NCBI GenBank assembly: GCA_009778965.1
Contig: WRFE01000009.1
Location: forward strand, 1-36,133
Reading direction: 5' to 3'
Length of the DNA: 36,133 bases
Source: Candidatus Endomicrobium labiotermitis
GTDB taxonomy: Bacteria > Elusimicrobiota > Endomicrobiia > Endomicrobiales > Endomicrobiaceae
Positions 8,263-16,012 of this stretch are shown piece by piece. Positions within the stretch are counted from its first letter, which is position 1. Every line of letters begins with the position of its first letter. A program made the translations under genes and the position numbers. Under the pieces are notes generated by a model that was not told the origin of the DNA, did not search any database, and saw only the letters and a program-made list of their open reading frames with translations.

Positions 8263-8541
8263 TTAATTTTTATGATCCTTTAAAAACTCTATAACACCGT
8301 CAAGATTTTGCATAACGTCTTTTGCCGATACTCTAATAACAAATAACCCTAATGATTCTAAATATTCATCTCTCTTTGTGTCGTTATTCTGTTTTGCCTC
8401 ATTATCATGTGAATAACCGTTTATTTCTATAACAACTTTATTTGACGCATTAAAAAAATCAACAATATAATTACCTATAATTTTTTGACGCGTCCAATCT
8501 AATCCGTTAAGTTTTTTGTGTTTTAATTGTTGCCAGAGCAA
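8263..8541 (-). CDS. DUF559 (Vsr/endonuclease-like) domain protein, start uncertain
   Basis: The protein ends WTRQKIIGNYIVDFF, KVVIEINGYSHD, DTKRDEYLESLGLFVIRVSA, the core of DUF559, a small PD-(D/E)XK-like nuclease family related to very-short-patch repair endonucleases. The Asp of DFF and the Glu of IEINGYSH are likely active-site residues. The only standard start is TTG at 8541, but the frame stays open to 8638 and encodes YNSKLKEVARKLRKAGILHE directly upstream, which is the normal DUF559 N-terminus. No ATG, GTG or TTG lies in that extension; only ATT or ATA codons do. So the gene either uses a rare start or has lost its start. Inverted repeats flank it on both sides, which suggests a mobile or repeat-associated cassette. 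Function on DNA is not established for this family. Confidence 0.75.
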   Translation of the reverse strand: MLWQQLKHKKLNGLDWTRQKIIGNYIVDFFNASNKVVIEINGYSHDNEAKQNNDTKRDEYLESLGLFVIRVSAKDVMQNLDGVIEFLKDHKN

Positions 8542-8620
8542 AACTTCATGTAAAATTCCGGCTTTTCTTAGTTTACGAGCAACTTCTTTTAATTTTGAAT
8601 TATAAGATAATGTTTTTATT

Positions 8621-8655
8621 AAAATACCCCGTCGCTTTCAGCGACACCCCTTTAT
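8621..8655. repeat. Right inverted repeat flanking the DUF559 gene
   Basis: On the minus strand this reads AAAGGGGTGTCGCTGAAAGC then GACGGGGTATTTT, with an inner GTCGC/GCGAC hairpin. It is the inverted partner of 8217-8258 and overlaps the 5' end of the open frame of the DUF559 gene. Confidence 0.7.
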
Positions 8656-8674
8656 AAAAACGGCGAAATTTTAA

Positions 8675-10384
8675 CTACTTATTATATATTTTCAATATTT
8701 CGGCAACGGCTTCTTCGGGTTTTAACAGCTTTATTCCATCTTTACCGTCTTTTCTTGCTTTAAGTTCAATATTGCCGTTTACAAGATTCTTTTCGCCTAT
8801 TGTTATTCTGTAAGGAATTCCTATCAAATCCGCATCCTTAAATTTTATACCGGCGCGCTCATCTCTGTCGTCAATTAAAACATCAAGACCTTTTGAAGTA
8901 AGTTCATCGTATATTTTTTGCGTAACTTCTTTAGTTTTTTCGTCTGCAAAATTTACGGGAACAATTATAACTTCAAACGGAGCTATATTATCAGTCCAGA
9001 TTATTCCGTTTTCATCGTGAGACTGCTCAATAGTTGCCGCTAGAATTCTTGTTACGCCTATACCGTAACAGCCCATTACCATTAAATTTTCTTTGCCGTT
9101 TGTATCCAAATATGTAGCTTTCATAGAATCAGAATATTTCGTTCCAAGCTTAAAAGTATGCCCTATTTCTATGCCTCTTGAAAAATCAATTTTGCCTTTT
9201 TTGCATCTCGGGCATATATCGCCTTTTACTATCTTTCTTAAATCTGCGGATTCGTCATATTTATAATCTCTGCCTGCATTAACATTTTTTAAATGATAAT
9301 CTTTTTTGTTCGCTCCGGTAACGGCATTATTAATATTGATTACCGATAAATCTGCAATAATTCTGATTTTCTTTTTCAAATTGACAGGACTCGCAAAACC
9401 GCATGGTGCGCCTGTAATATCAGCTATGGTATTTTCATCTGCTAAAAATACTTCCGTTGCTCCCAAATAAGACTGAAGTTTAATTTCATTAATCTCAAAA
9501 TCGCCTCTTACCAAAACAGCCAAAGACTTGCCGTCGGCAATGTAAATCATAGTTTTTATAAATTTTTCGGGACTTGCGCCTAAAAACTTTGACACGCTTT
9601 CAACCGAACCTATATCAGGAGTTAAGACTTCTTCTAAAGATAAAGTTTCCTCATTGTAAGAATTAAAAGGCAGACATTCCGCTTTTTCCGTATTCGCGCC
9701 GTAACCACACTCGCAATGCGCTATTTCTTCTTCTCCTGTTTCCGCAAGAACCATAAATTCGTGAGAAAAAGAACCGCCAATGGCTCCGGACGCAGCTTCA
9801 ACCGCGCGAAATTTAAAACCGCATCTCTTACAGACATTACTGTAAGCCTCAAACATAATTTTGTAATATTTTTCCAAATCAGCTTCGTTAACGTGAAATG
9901 AATAACCGTCTTTCATTAAAAACTCACGCGCACGCATAATACCGAAACGAGGGCGGATTTCATCTCTGAATTTCGTGCCGAACTGATACAGCATTAAAGG
10001 AAGCTGTTTGTATGAACTTATATTTTTCCTTACTAAATCCGTTATTCCTTCTTCCGCCGTCGGCGCAAGACAAAACTCAGCTTCTTTTCTGTCTTTAAGC
10101 CTGAAAAGTTCTTTACCGTAAACATTCCATCTGCCTGTTTCCAGCCACAATTCTTTAGGAAACATAAGTGGGAGAGTTACTTCCTGTCCGTCCGCAGCGT
10201 TCATTTCTTCACGGATTATTTTTTCGACTTTTCTTAAAGCCTTCAAGCCTAGAGGCAAAAATTCGTAAAGACCCGAAGCGAGTTTGCGTATCATCCCCGC
10301 TCTTATCATAAGTTTTGCCGAAATGATATCAGCGTCGGAAGGCGCTTCTCTCAAAGTCGGAATTAACATTTTTGAAAAATACAT
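8675..10384 (-). CDS. proS: Prolyl-tRNA synthetase (bacterial type, with editing domain)
   Basis: ProS charges tRNA-Pro. The 569 residues match the bacterial type. Class II motif 1 region: MIRAGMIRKLASGLYEFLPL. Motif 2: FRDEIRPRFGIMRAREFLMK. An insertion of about residues 225-400 is the YbaK-like editing domain (AVLVRGDFEINEIKL, GATEVFLADE). Motif 3: GCYGIGVTRILAATIEQ. The C-terminal anticodon domain has VIIVPVN and DRDERAGIKFKDADLIGIPY. GAGGTTA sits about 6 nt before the ATG. It has its own promoter at 10519-10548 and a leader of about 125 nt that contains a palindrome. It precedes the DUF559 cassette. A tRNA-Pro(CGG) gene is found elsewhere in the window. Confidence 0.97.
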   Translation of the reverse strand: MYFSKMLIPTLREAPSDADIISAKLMIRAGMIRKLASGLYEFLPLGLKALRKVEKIIREEMNAADGQEVTLPLMFPKELWLETGRWNVYGKELFRLKDRKEAEFCLAPTAEEGITDLVRKNISSYKQLPLMLYQFGTKFRDEIRPRFGIMRAREFLMKDGYSFHVNEADLEKYYKIMFEAYSNVCKRCGFKFRAVEAASGAIGGSFSHEFMVLAETGEEEIAHCECGYGANTEKAECLPFNSYNEETLSLEEVLTPDIGSVESVSKFLGASPEKFIKTMIYIADGKSLAVLVRGDFEINEIKLQSYLGATEVFLADENTIADITGAPCGFASPVNLKKKIRIIADLSVININNAVTGANKKDYHLKNVNAGRDYKYDESADLRKIVKGDICPRCKKGKIDFSRGIEIGHTFKLGTKYSDSMKATYLDTNGKENLMVMGCYGIGVTRILAATIEQSHDENGIIWTDNIAPFEVIIVPVNFADEKTKEVTQKIYDELTSKGLDVLIDDRDERAGIKFKDADLIGIPYRITIGEKNLVNGNIELKARKDGKDGIKLLKPEEAVAEILKIYNK

Positions 10385-10404
10385 TTTTTAACCTCGTTAT
10401 AAAA

Positions 10405-10507
10405 ACAATTACGAATTCAAAATTACGAATTACGAATCAAAAGCAAAAAACATAATAGCTTAGTCGCGCCGTTAATTCGTAATTGGTCATTCGTAATTTG
10501 TAATTGT
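10405..10507. repeat. ATTCGTAATT-type palindrome in the proS leader
   Basis: The left part (10405-10436) is built from ACAATTACGAATT and ATTACGAATTACGAAT; the right part (10472-10507) is the inverse, AATTCGTAATT, ATTCGTAATT and TGTAATTGT. The two can pair over roughly 30 bp with small bulges around a 35-nt centre. The same short string recurs at 32276-32312, 33551-33560, 33698-33712 and 36015-36089. Confidence 0.7.
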
Positions 10508-10518
10508 TATTTTTAGTT

Positions 10519-10548
10519 ATTATACTAAAAGGCGGGTTTTGTAGTCAA
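10519..10548 (-). promoter_or_regulatory. Sigma70-type promoter of proS
   Basis: On the minus strand TTGACT (10543-10548) and TATAAT (10519-10524) are separated by 18 nt. Transcription would begin near 10512, giving a leader of roughly 125 nt before the proS ATG that includes the palindrome. Confidence 0.65.
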
Positions 10549-10551
10549 AAT

Positions 10552-11439
10552 TTAATCAATGCTAAATATTTCTTTCATATCATCGGGCAACGGAGCGGCG
10601 AACTCAACTGTTTTTGAAGTTCCGGGATGGGTAAATTCCACGCTGTAGGCATGGAGCATTTGTCTTTCGTAAGTTTTGCCGTTTATAGTTTCGGGACCGC
10701 CGTACTGCTTGTCTCCGACTACCGGGTGGTTTATGTATTTCATATGGCTTCTTATCTGGTGGGTTCTGCCTGTAATAATGCGGACTTCAACCAAAGTGAA
10801 ATTTTCTTTTCTGGCAATAACTTTAAATTCGCTTATAGCCATTTTTGTCGCCAAAGGATTTACTGACATTAATTTTCTGTTTTCGGGAGAACGGCCCAGC
10901 GGCGCTTCTATTCTGCCTCGGTTTTCAACTATAGTGCCTTTGACTGCAGCATAATATATTTTCTTTACGGTTCTGTTTTGCAGCTGCTTTGAAATGCTTA
11001 TTTTGGATTTTTCGTTCTTCGCAAACATTATAAGCCCTGACGTATCTTTATCAAGCCTGTGAACAAGATACGGATTATATTTTCCTTTTGAATGCGCAGT
11101 TAAAGCGTTTAAAAGAGTGCCTGACGGATGACCGTAAGAAGGATGAACCACTATGCCCGGCTGTTTGTTTACTATTATTATGTCGTCGTCTTCATATATT
11201 ATATCGAGTTTTATTTCTTCGGGAATTATGTCGAGTTTAACTTCTTTTTCAAATTCTGCTTCGACAATATCTCCGCGTTTAAGTTTATGGCTTGGTAAAA
11301 CGGGTTTATCATTTACCAAAACCTTATTTTTCGCCGCAAGTTTTTGAAAATAAGAACGGGAATAGTCTTTATAATGGTCTGCCAAAAAAGAATCAACTCT
11401 TTCCCTTTCAAATTTTGAATATTCAATTTTTTCCTGCAT
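10552..11439 (-). CDS. rluD: RluD-type 23S rRNA pseudouridine synthase
   Basis: This enzyme turns uridines into pseudouridine in RNA; the RluD branch modifies helix 69 of 23S rRNA (positions 1911, 1915 and 1917 in E. coli). An S4 RNA-binding domain covers about residues 13-75 (RVDSFLADHYKDYSRSYFQK...VLVNDKPV). The catalytic domain shows DDDIIIVNKQPGIVVHP, the active-site motif HRLDKDTSGLIMFAK and RTHQIRSHMKYINHPVVGD. Length 295 fits RluD/RluC. AAGG lies about 9 nt upstream of the ATG. It starts 13 nt after lgt ends and is probably the last gene of the ileS-lspA-lgt-rluD run. Exact target position cannot be fixed from sequence. Confidence 0.92.
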   Translation of the reverse strand: MQEKIEYSKFERERVDSFLADHYKDYSRSYFQKLAAKNKVLVNDKPVLPSHKLKRGDIVEAEFEKEVKLDIIPEEIKLDIIYEDDDIIIVNKQPGIVVHPSYGHPSGTLLNALTAHSKGKYNPYLVHRLDKDTSGLIMFAKNEKSKISISKQLQNRTVKKIYYAAVKGTIVENRGRIEAPLGRSPENRKLMSVNPLATKMAISEFKVIARKENFTLVEVRIITGRTHQIRSHMKYINHPVVGDKQYGGPETINGKTYERQMLHAYSVEFTHPGTSKTVEFAAPLPDDMKEIFSID

Positions 11440-11452
11440 TTTTATACCTTTA

Positions 11453-12229
11453 TTATTTGTTAGTTATTATTCGTCTTTTTATTACCACTATTAAAGCTAG
11501 TCCGGAAATAAACAGAATCAACGATATAATCTGCGATATGGACAAGCCTAAATAATATTCCCCTCTGAAATCTCCCCTGAAAAACTCTACCGTAAACCTC
11601 ATTACCGCGTATATAATCAGATAAAAAGCTAAAGTCATTCCTGACGCATGTTTTTTCTTATTATAAAAATGCAAAAATACGAATAAAGCTATATTTGCGA
11701 ATGCTTCATACAATTGAGTCGGGTGCACATGAACGTGTTGAACAGCCAAAGAATCCGAATTAGTAAAAGCGACAGACCACGGCAAAGCGCACTCTTTTCC
11801 GTAACAGCATCCCGCGAAGAAACAGCCTATACGCCCAAAAAAATGACCTAACGCTAAAGCAGGCGCAACAATGTCGCTCATTTTAAGAAACGATTTCTTT
11901 GTTTTGAAAGCGTATAGAATAAAAAAGGCAATGGCAGCTATAAAACCGCCGTAATATACAAGACCGCCCTGCCATATTTTAAAAATATCAAGCGGTGAAG
12001 CAAGAAAAGCGTTAAAATTAACTAAAATATATAAAATTCTCGCGCCGGTAATCGCCGATATAATCAATCCGAAAAACAGATTGTAAAGTTCGTCCCGGGT
12101 AAGTACGCCAGATTTTGTTTGTTTTAAAATATGCGAAACATACGATATCGCCGCTATAAAACCAACAGCAATAAAAAAACCGTAAGTATATACCGTAACT
12201 TTTCCGAAACTGAAAAGGATTGGATACAT
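11453..12229 (-). CDS. lgt: Prolipoprotein diacylglyceryl transferase
   Basis: Lgt is an inner-membrane enzyme that moves diacylglycerol from phosphatidylglycerol to the lipobox Cys, the first step of lipoprotein maturation. The 258 residues contain about seven hydrophobic helices. The Lgt signature reads GHFFGRIGCFFAGCCYG, with HPTQLYEAF later and RFTVEFFRGDFRGEYYLG near the end; the catalytic Arg and essential His candidates are present. It is followed 13 nt later by rluD and lies downstream of lspA, so the first two lipoprotein-processing enzymes are next to each other. The ribosome-binding site is weak (TGGGG). Confidence 0.96.
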   Translation of the reverse strand: MYPILFSFGKVTVYTYGFFIAVGFIAAISYVSHILKQTKSGVLTRDELYNLFFGLIISAITGARILYILVNFNAFLASPLDIFKIWQGGLVYYGGFIAAIAFFILYAFKTKKSFLKMSDIVAPALALGHFFGRIGCFFAGCCYGKECALPWSVAFTNSDSLAVQHVHVHPTQLYEAFANIALFVFLHFYNKKKHASGMTLAFYLIIYAVMRFTVEFFRGDFRGEYYLGLSISQIISLILFISGLALIVVIKRRIITNK

Positions 12230-12243
12230 AAAACCCCAGAACT

Positions 12244-12340
12244 ACAATTAATAATTAACAATTAATAAATAACGACTATACACTACAGAAAATATATTTT
12301 GCTTTCAGTAAAACTCCAAAATTATTAATTATTATTTATT
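12244..12340. repeat. AT-rich inverted repeat between lspA and lgt
   Basis: ACAATTAATAATTAACAATT (from 12244) and AAAATTATTAATTATTATTT (from 12319) form imperfect inverted arms around a 45-nt centre. The string AATTAACAATTAATAAATAA also occurs at 27187-27206, next to tRNA-Arg, so it is dispersed. The right end runs into the last codons of lspA. Confidence 0.5.
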
Positions 12341-12811
12341 CTTTGCTGTTATTTGTTCTTTGCTTCTAAACATGTCTATTATAATCAATCCGGCGGCTAT
12401 ACATATGCAGGAATCGGCAATGTTAAACGCAGGCCATCTTAAATAATTTATTCCGAAATCAAAAAAATCTACAACAGCGCCTCTGAAAATTCTGTCGGTT
12501 AAATTCCCTAACCCTCCTGCAAATATCAAAGCAAAAGCATATCTTTGCAGGATTGTAATTTTATTTGCGTTAAAATAAAGCCATACTGCGACTGCCAATA
12601 AAATAACTGCTATAAGTACCGTAAAAGCAAAATTGTAGCCTTGCAATATACTAAAAGCCGCGCCGGTATTACTGACGTGTGTGATATTAAAGAAGTTGAA
12701 AAACGGAATTACTTTTATTACCGCTCCGTAAGAAACAAAAGAAGCGATTATATATTTAGACAATTGATCCGCTATAAACAAAACAAAAGTTAAAATTAAA
12801 GGCTTTTTCAT
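12332..12811 (-). CDS. lspA: Lipoprotein signal peptidase II
   Basis: LspA is an inner-membrane aspartyl protease that removes the signal peptide of diacylated prolipoproteins. About 159 residues contain four hydrophobic helices. Motifs: NTGAAFSILQGYNF, then GGLGNLTDRIFRGAVVDFFD with the first catalytic Asp, and FNIADSCICIAAGLI with the second. I chose the start MKKPLILTFVLFIADQLSKY at 12811. Its ATG overlaps the ileS stop as TAATG and has GAGG about 10 nt upstream; a longer TTG start at 12841 would lie inside ileS and adds ten unlikely residues. Coupling to ileS is a common bacterial arrangement. Confidence 0.95.
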   Translation of the reverse strand: MKKPLILTFVLFIADQLSKYIIASFVSYGAVIKVIPFFNFFNITHVSNTGAAFSILQGYNFAFTVLIAVILLAVAVWLYFNANKITILQRYAFALIFAGGLGNLTDRIFRGAVVDFFDFGINYLRWPAFNIADSCICIAAGLIIIDMFRSKEQITAKNK

Positions 12812-15597
12812 TACTTTAAAGCCTCGGCGCATCTGGGACAAAGCCCGTTTTTAATACCAAAAATGTGTCTCCAGCATCTTTCGCACTTTTCGTATTCGGA
12901 TTTTAACGCCTCAACGGAAATAATATCGTCTTCGGCAACCTGTTCCAAAGTTAAATCCCAGCTTCCCAAAGCCAGAGCTATCAGATTTTTGTCTTTGAAA
13001 ACTTCCGCATATTTTTCAGAATATTTTATTTTAAGGGCTGCTTCTAAATTCGAACCTATACTTTTTTCCTGTCTTAATTTTTCGTATCCCAAAAGCGCCT
13101 GACCGCGCGCTTCAAGAATTTTCTCCCACTTTTCAAGAGTTTCCGCCTGCAAAATATTTTTGCTGTTCATAATCGGAAAATCCGTAAGAAAAACCGACTG
13201 AGGAACGTTCGGAGATATTTTTACTATTTCTTTCCACGCCTCGTCAGCCGTAAAAGAAAGTATAGGGGCTGTAAGCCTTATCAAAACCGAACATATTTCA
13301 AACATAGCAGACTGCGCGCTGATTCTTTCGGGAGTGTTTTTCTTATCGCAATACAGTATGTCTTTCAAAGCGTCAAGATAAAAACCGCTTAAAAACACCG
13401 TGCAGAAATTATTTATCGCCGTAGCGGCTTTATGAAATTCATAACTCTCAAACGCCGCGGTAGTATGGTTTATAAGATCCTGCAAGCGGCTTAAAGCGTA
13501 CTTATCTATTTCCTGCATATCTTTAAACTGCAGGACGTTTTTAGCGTCAAAATCGCCTATATTCCCGAGCAAAAATCTTATTGTATTTCTGATTTTTCTG
13601 TACGCGTCGCTTAAACCTTTTATAATTTCTTCAGAAATTCTTATATCTTCCCTGTAATCGCTGAACGCTATCCAAAGACGTAGAATATCGGCTCCGTATT
13701 TATTTACAAGCTGCTCGCTGGAAGTAACATTGCCGAGCGATTTGGACATTTTTTTGCCTTGCCCGTCAACAACAAAACCGTGAGTCAAAACGTTTTTATA
13801 CGGCGCAGTTTCGTTTATCGCGACGCACGGAATCAAAGATGTCTGAAACCAGCCGCGATGCTGGTCGCTGCCTTCAAGATACAAGTCCGCTGGAAATTCC
13901 AAATCTTTATAATTGCCGCTTGATAAAACAGCTTCGTATGATACGCCGGAATCAAACCAGACGTCTAAAATATCTTCTTCTTTTCTGAAATTTTTAGAGT
14001 GACAAGACGGACATTCCGCGTTCGTTCCTTCCAAAAGTTCGGTTTCGCTTAACTCAAACCAAATATCCGATCCTTTTTGTCCGAACAATTCGGATATTTT
14101 ATATATGATTTTCGGATCTATTAACGCTTCTCCGCAGTCCTTGCAGTAAAATACCGGTATAGGAACGCCCCATAAACGCTGGCGGCTCAAACACCAGTCA
14201 GGACGGCTTTCAATCATTCCCGTTATTCTGTTTTCGCCGTATTTGGGAATCCAGTTTACTGTTTTTATGGAATCTAAAAGTTTTTTTCTTAAATTGTTCT
14301 GTTCAACGCTTAAAAACCACTGAGGAGTCGCTCTTAAAATTACGGGTTTCTTGCATCTCCAGCAATGCGGATAAGAATGCTCCAGTCTGAATTTTCCGAG
14401 CAGCTTTCCTTCTCTTTCGAGTTTTTCTATTATCAAAGGATTTGCTTTAAATATATTCTGCCCTTCAAATTCCGGAACTTCTTTCGTAAACTGCCCTCTG
14501 TCATTAATCGGAGATATAACTTCCAGACCGTATTCCAGACCTGCCTGATAGTCTTCCACGCCGTGTCCCGGAGCAATATGCACTATTCCGGTTCCGTCTT
14601 CCATACTTACGAAATCCGCAAGTATCCCGCGCGACAATCTTTCAACTACGGGATTTTGACACTGAATATTTACAAAATCAACGCCTTTGGCATCTGCAAC
14701 AACTTCGTAATTTACGGCTTTTATTTTTTCTTTTAAGCTTTCTGCAAGCGGTTTTGCGACTATAAGTTTTTCTTCCCTGCCGTCTTCAAATTTATAAACC
14801 GCGGCAATATATTCCGCGTCTCCGTTAAACGCTAAAGCGACGTTTGCGGGAAGAGTCCACGGAGTAGTTGTCCATATTAAAACCGAGAAATCTTTAAGTT
14901 TAAGCTCTTTTGATTTTAACGCTTCGGGAAAAGAAACTATTTTAAATTTGACCAAAATAGAATCCGACGAATGGTCTGCGTATTCGACTTCGGCGTCCGC
15001 CAAAGCGGTCTCGCAGGATATACACCAGTAAACCGGCTTTTTTTTGCGGTAAATATAGCCTTTTTCGGCAAGCTGTCCGAAAACTTTTACTATTGAAGCT
15101 TCGTATTTAGGGTCTAAAGTTAAATACGGGCTGTTCCAGTCCGCTATTACTCCGAGACGCTTAAATTCTTCTTTTTGTATTCCGGCAAACTTTCTCGCGA
15201 AATCCGCAGCCTGTTTTCTAAAAACTTTTCTGTCAACTTTGCTTTTATCGGTTTTAAGTTCTTTTAAAGCAAGCTGTTCTATAGGAAGCCCGTGGCAGTC
15301 CCATCCGGGAGTAAACGGAACATAATTACCCATCATCGAGCGGTATTTTAAAATAAAATCTTTTAAAACTTTGTTCAAAGCCGTGCCTATGTGTATATGC
15401 GCGTTGGCATAAGGAGGACCGTCATGAAAAATAAATTTTTCTTTGTCTTTATTCTTCTCGCATATTTTGGCGTATAAATCTTCTTTGTCCCAATTCTCAA
15501 TGAAAGACGGTTCTCTTTGCGCGAGATTGGCTTTCATCTGAAAATCGGTTTTTGGAAGATTTACTGTTTTTGAATAATCTTTTTTCTCTGTGTCCAT
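12811..15597 (-). CDS. ileS: Isoleucyl-tRNA synthetase (type 1)
   Basis: IleS charges tRNA-Ile and edits valine. The 928 residues fit the bacterial type. The HIGH motif is in FHDGPPYANAHIHIGTALN. The CP1 editing domain carries LIWTTTPWTLPANVALAFN and GTGIVHIAPGHGVEDY. The catalytic site has GWFQTSLIPCVA and KMSKSLGNV. The C-terminal zinc finger is CERCWRH...LCPRCAEALK, typical of the mupirocin-sensitive type 1 enzymes. AAGGA lies 11 nt from the ATG. The gene shares its stop with the start of lspA. The 129-nt gap to yggU upstream contains a purine-rich inverted repeat, and I see no clear promoter or T-box there. Confidence 0.97.
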   Translation of the reverse strand: MDTEKKDYSKTVNLPKTDFQMKANLAQREPSFIENWDKEDLYAKICEKNKDKEKFIFHDGPPYANAHIHIGTALNKVLKDFILKYRSMMGNYVPFTPGWDCHGLPIEQLALKELKTDKSKVDRKVFRKQAADFARKFAGIQKEEFKRLGVIADWNSPYLTLDPKYEASIVKVFGQLAEKGYIYRKKKPVYWCISCETALADAEVEYADHSSDSILVKFKIVSFPEALKSKELKLKDFSVLIWTTTPWTLPANVALAFNGDAEYIAAVYKFEDGREEKLIVAKPLAESLKEKIKAVNYEVVADAKGVDFVNIQCQNPVVERLSRGILADFVSMEDGTGIVHIAPGHGVEDYQAGLEYGLEVISPINDRGQFTKEVPEFEGQNIFKANPLIIEKLEREGKLLGKFRLEHSYPHCWRCKKPVILRATPQWFLSVEQNNLRKKLLDSIKTVNWIPKYGENRITGMIESRPDWCLSRQRLWGVPIPVFYCKDCGEALIDPKIIYKISELFGQKGSDIWFELSETELLEGTNAECPSCHSKNFRKEEDILDVWFDSGVSYEAVLSSGNYKDLEFPADLYLEGSDQHRGWFQTSLIPCVAINETAPYKNVLTHGFVVDGQGKKMSKSLGNVTSSEQLVNKYGADILRLWIAFSDYREDIRISEEIIKGLSDAYRKIRNTIRFLLGNIGDFDAKNVLQFKDMQEIDKYALSRLQDLINHTTAAFESYEFHKAATAINNFCTVFLSGFYLDALKDILYCDKKNTPERISAQSAMFEICSVLIRLTAPILSFTADEAWKEIVKISPNVPQSVFLTDFPIMNSKNILQAETLEKWEKILEARGQALLGYEKLRQEKSIGSNLEAALKIKYSEKYAEVFKDKNLIALALGSWDLTLEQVAEDDIISVEALKSEYEKCERCWRHIFGIKNGLCPRCAEALK

Positions 15598-15620
15598 TTT
15601 ATTTTATATCCTTTTTAAAA

Positions 15621-15706
15621 AAGAAGATGAGATGCTGAGAAGGTGAGAGGTTGGGCAACGGCTTCGTCTTTACTCATCTTCCCATCATCCCATCTTCTCA
15701 ACTTCT
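15621..15706. repeat. GATGAGATG-type inverted repeat between yggU and ileS
   Basis: A purine-rich arm (AAGAAGATGAGATGCTGAGA from 15621) faces a pyrimidine-rich arm (15671-15706, ending CTTCTCAACTTCT) across a loop with CAACGGCTTCGTCTTT. A sister copy at 31696-31788 has the same arms and a related loop (CAACGTCTTTT). It may end the yggU transcript or only be a dispersed repeat. Confidence 0.6.
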
Positions 15707-15726
15707 AATCTTCGGTCTTTGTCTTT

Positions 15727-15990
15727 TTAGGGTATTGTGTCTAAAACTTCGTCTAATTCTTCTTCAGAACGTCCGCTTATTTCAATTGTTTTTTCTCTGC
15801 CGCGTTCGCCTTTTCTTAAAAACACCATAGATCTTTTCACGTCAAAAAAATCCGCAAGAAACTCGCAAAGTTCTTCATTGGCTTGTCCTTCGACAGCCGG
15901 CGCGGAAATCTTAACTCTTAAAATAGAGCCGATTCTGCTCACAACTTCGTTTCTTTTGGAATTAGGAATAACTCTTACCTTTATAACCAT
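15727..15990 (-). CDS. yggU: UPF0235 (YggU/DUF167) family protein
   Basis: An 87-residue protein of the YggU family, function unknown. The pattern VIKVRVIPNSKRNEVV, LRVKISAPAVEGQANEELCE, LADFFDVKRSMVFLRKGERG, REKTIEISG is the full family fold (two helices packed on a sheet). GGGGGAA lies near -8. It follows proC by 22 nt and yggS before that; the yggS-proC-(yggT)-yggU order is widely conserved near division and proline genes, which supports the call. YggT itself is not seen. Confidence 0.9.
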   Translation of the reverse strand: MVIKVRVIPNSKRNEVVSRIGSILRVKISAPAVEGQANEELCEFLADFFDVKRSMVFLRKGERGREKTIEISGRSEEELDEVLDTIP

Positions 15991-16012
15991 TAACCGTTCC
16001 CCCTTCTGGGAG

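Noticed and set aside
7502-8266. 254-codon plus-strand frame
   Set aside because: It is antisense to lpdA, whose protein is clearly recognisable; no ribosome-binding site or family match.
12812-12841. Longer lspA start at TTG
   Set aside because: The internal ATG at 12811 has a GAGG and the classic TAATG overlap with ileS; the extra residues are not LspA-like.
15598-15726. Possible T-box leader for ileS
   Set aside because: No specifier loop or AGGGTGG antiterminator sequence; the structure seen is the dispersed GATGAGATG repeat.
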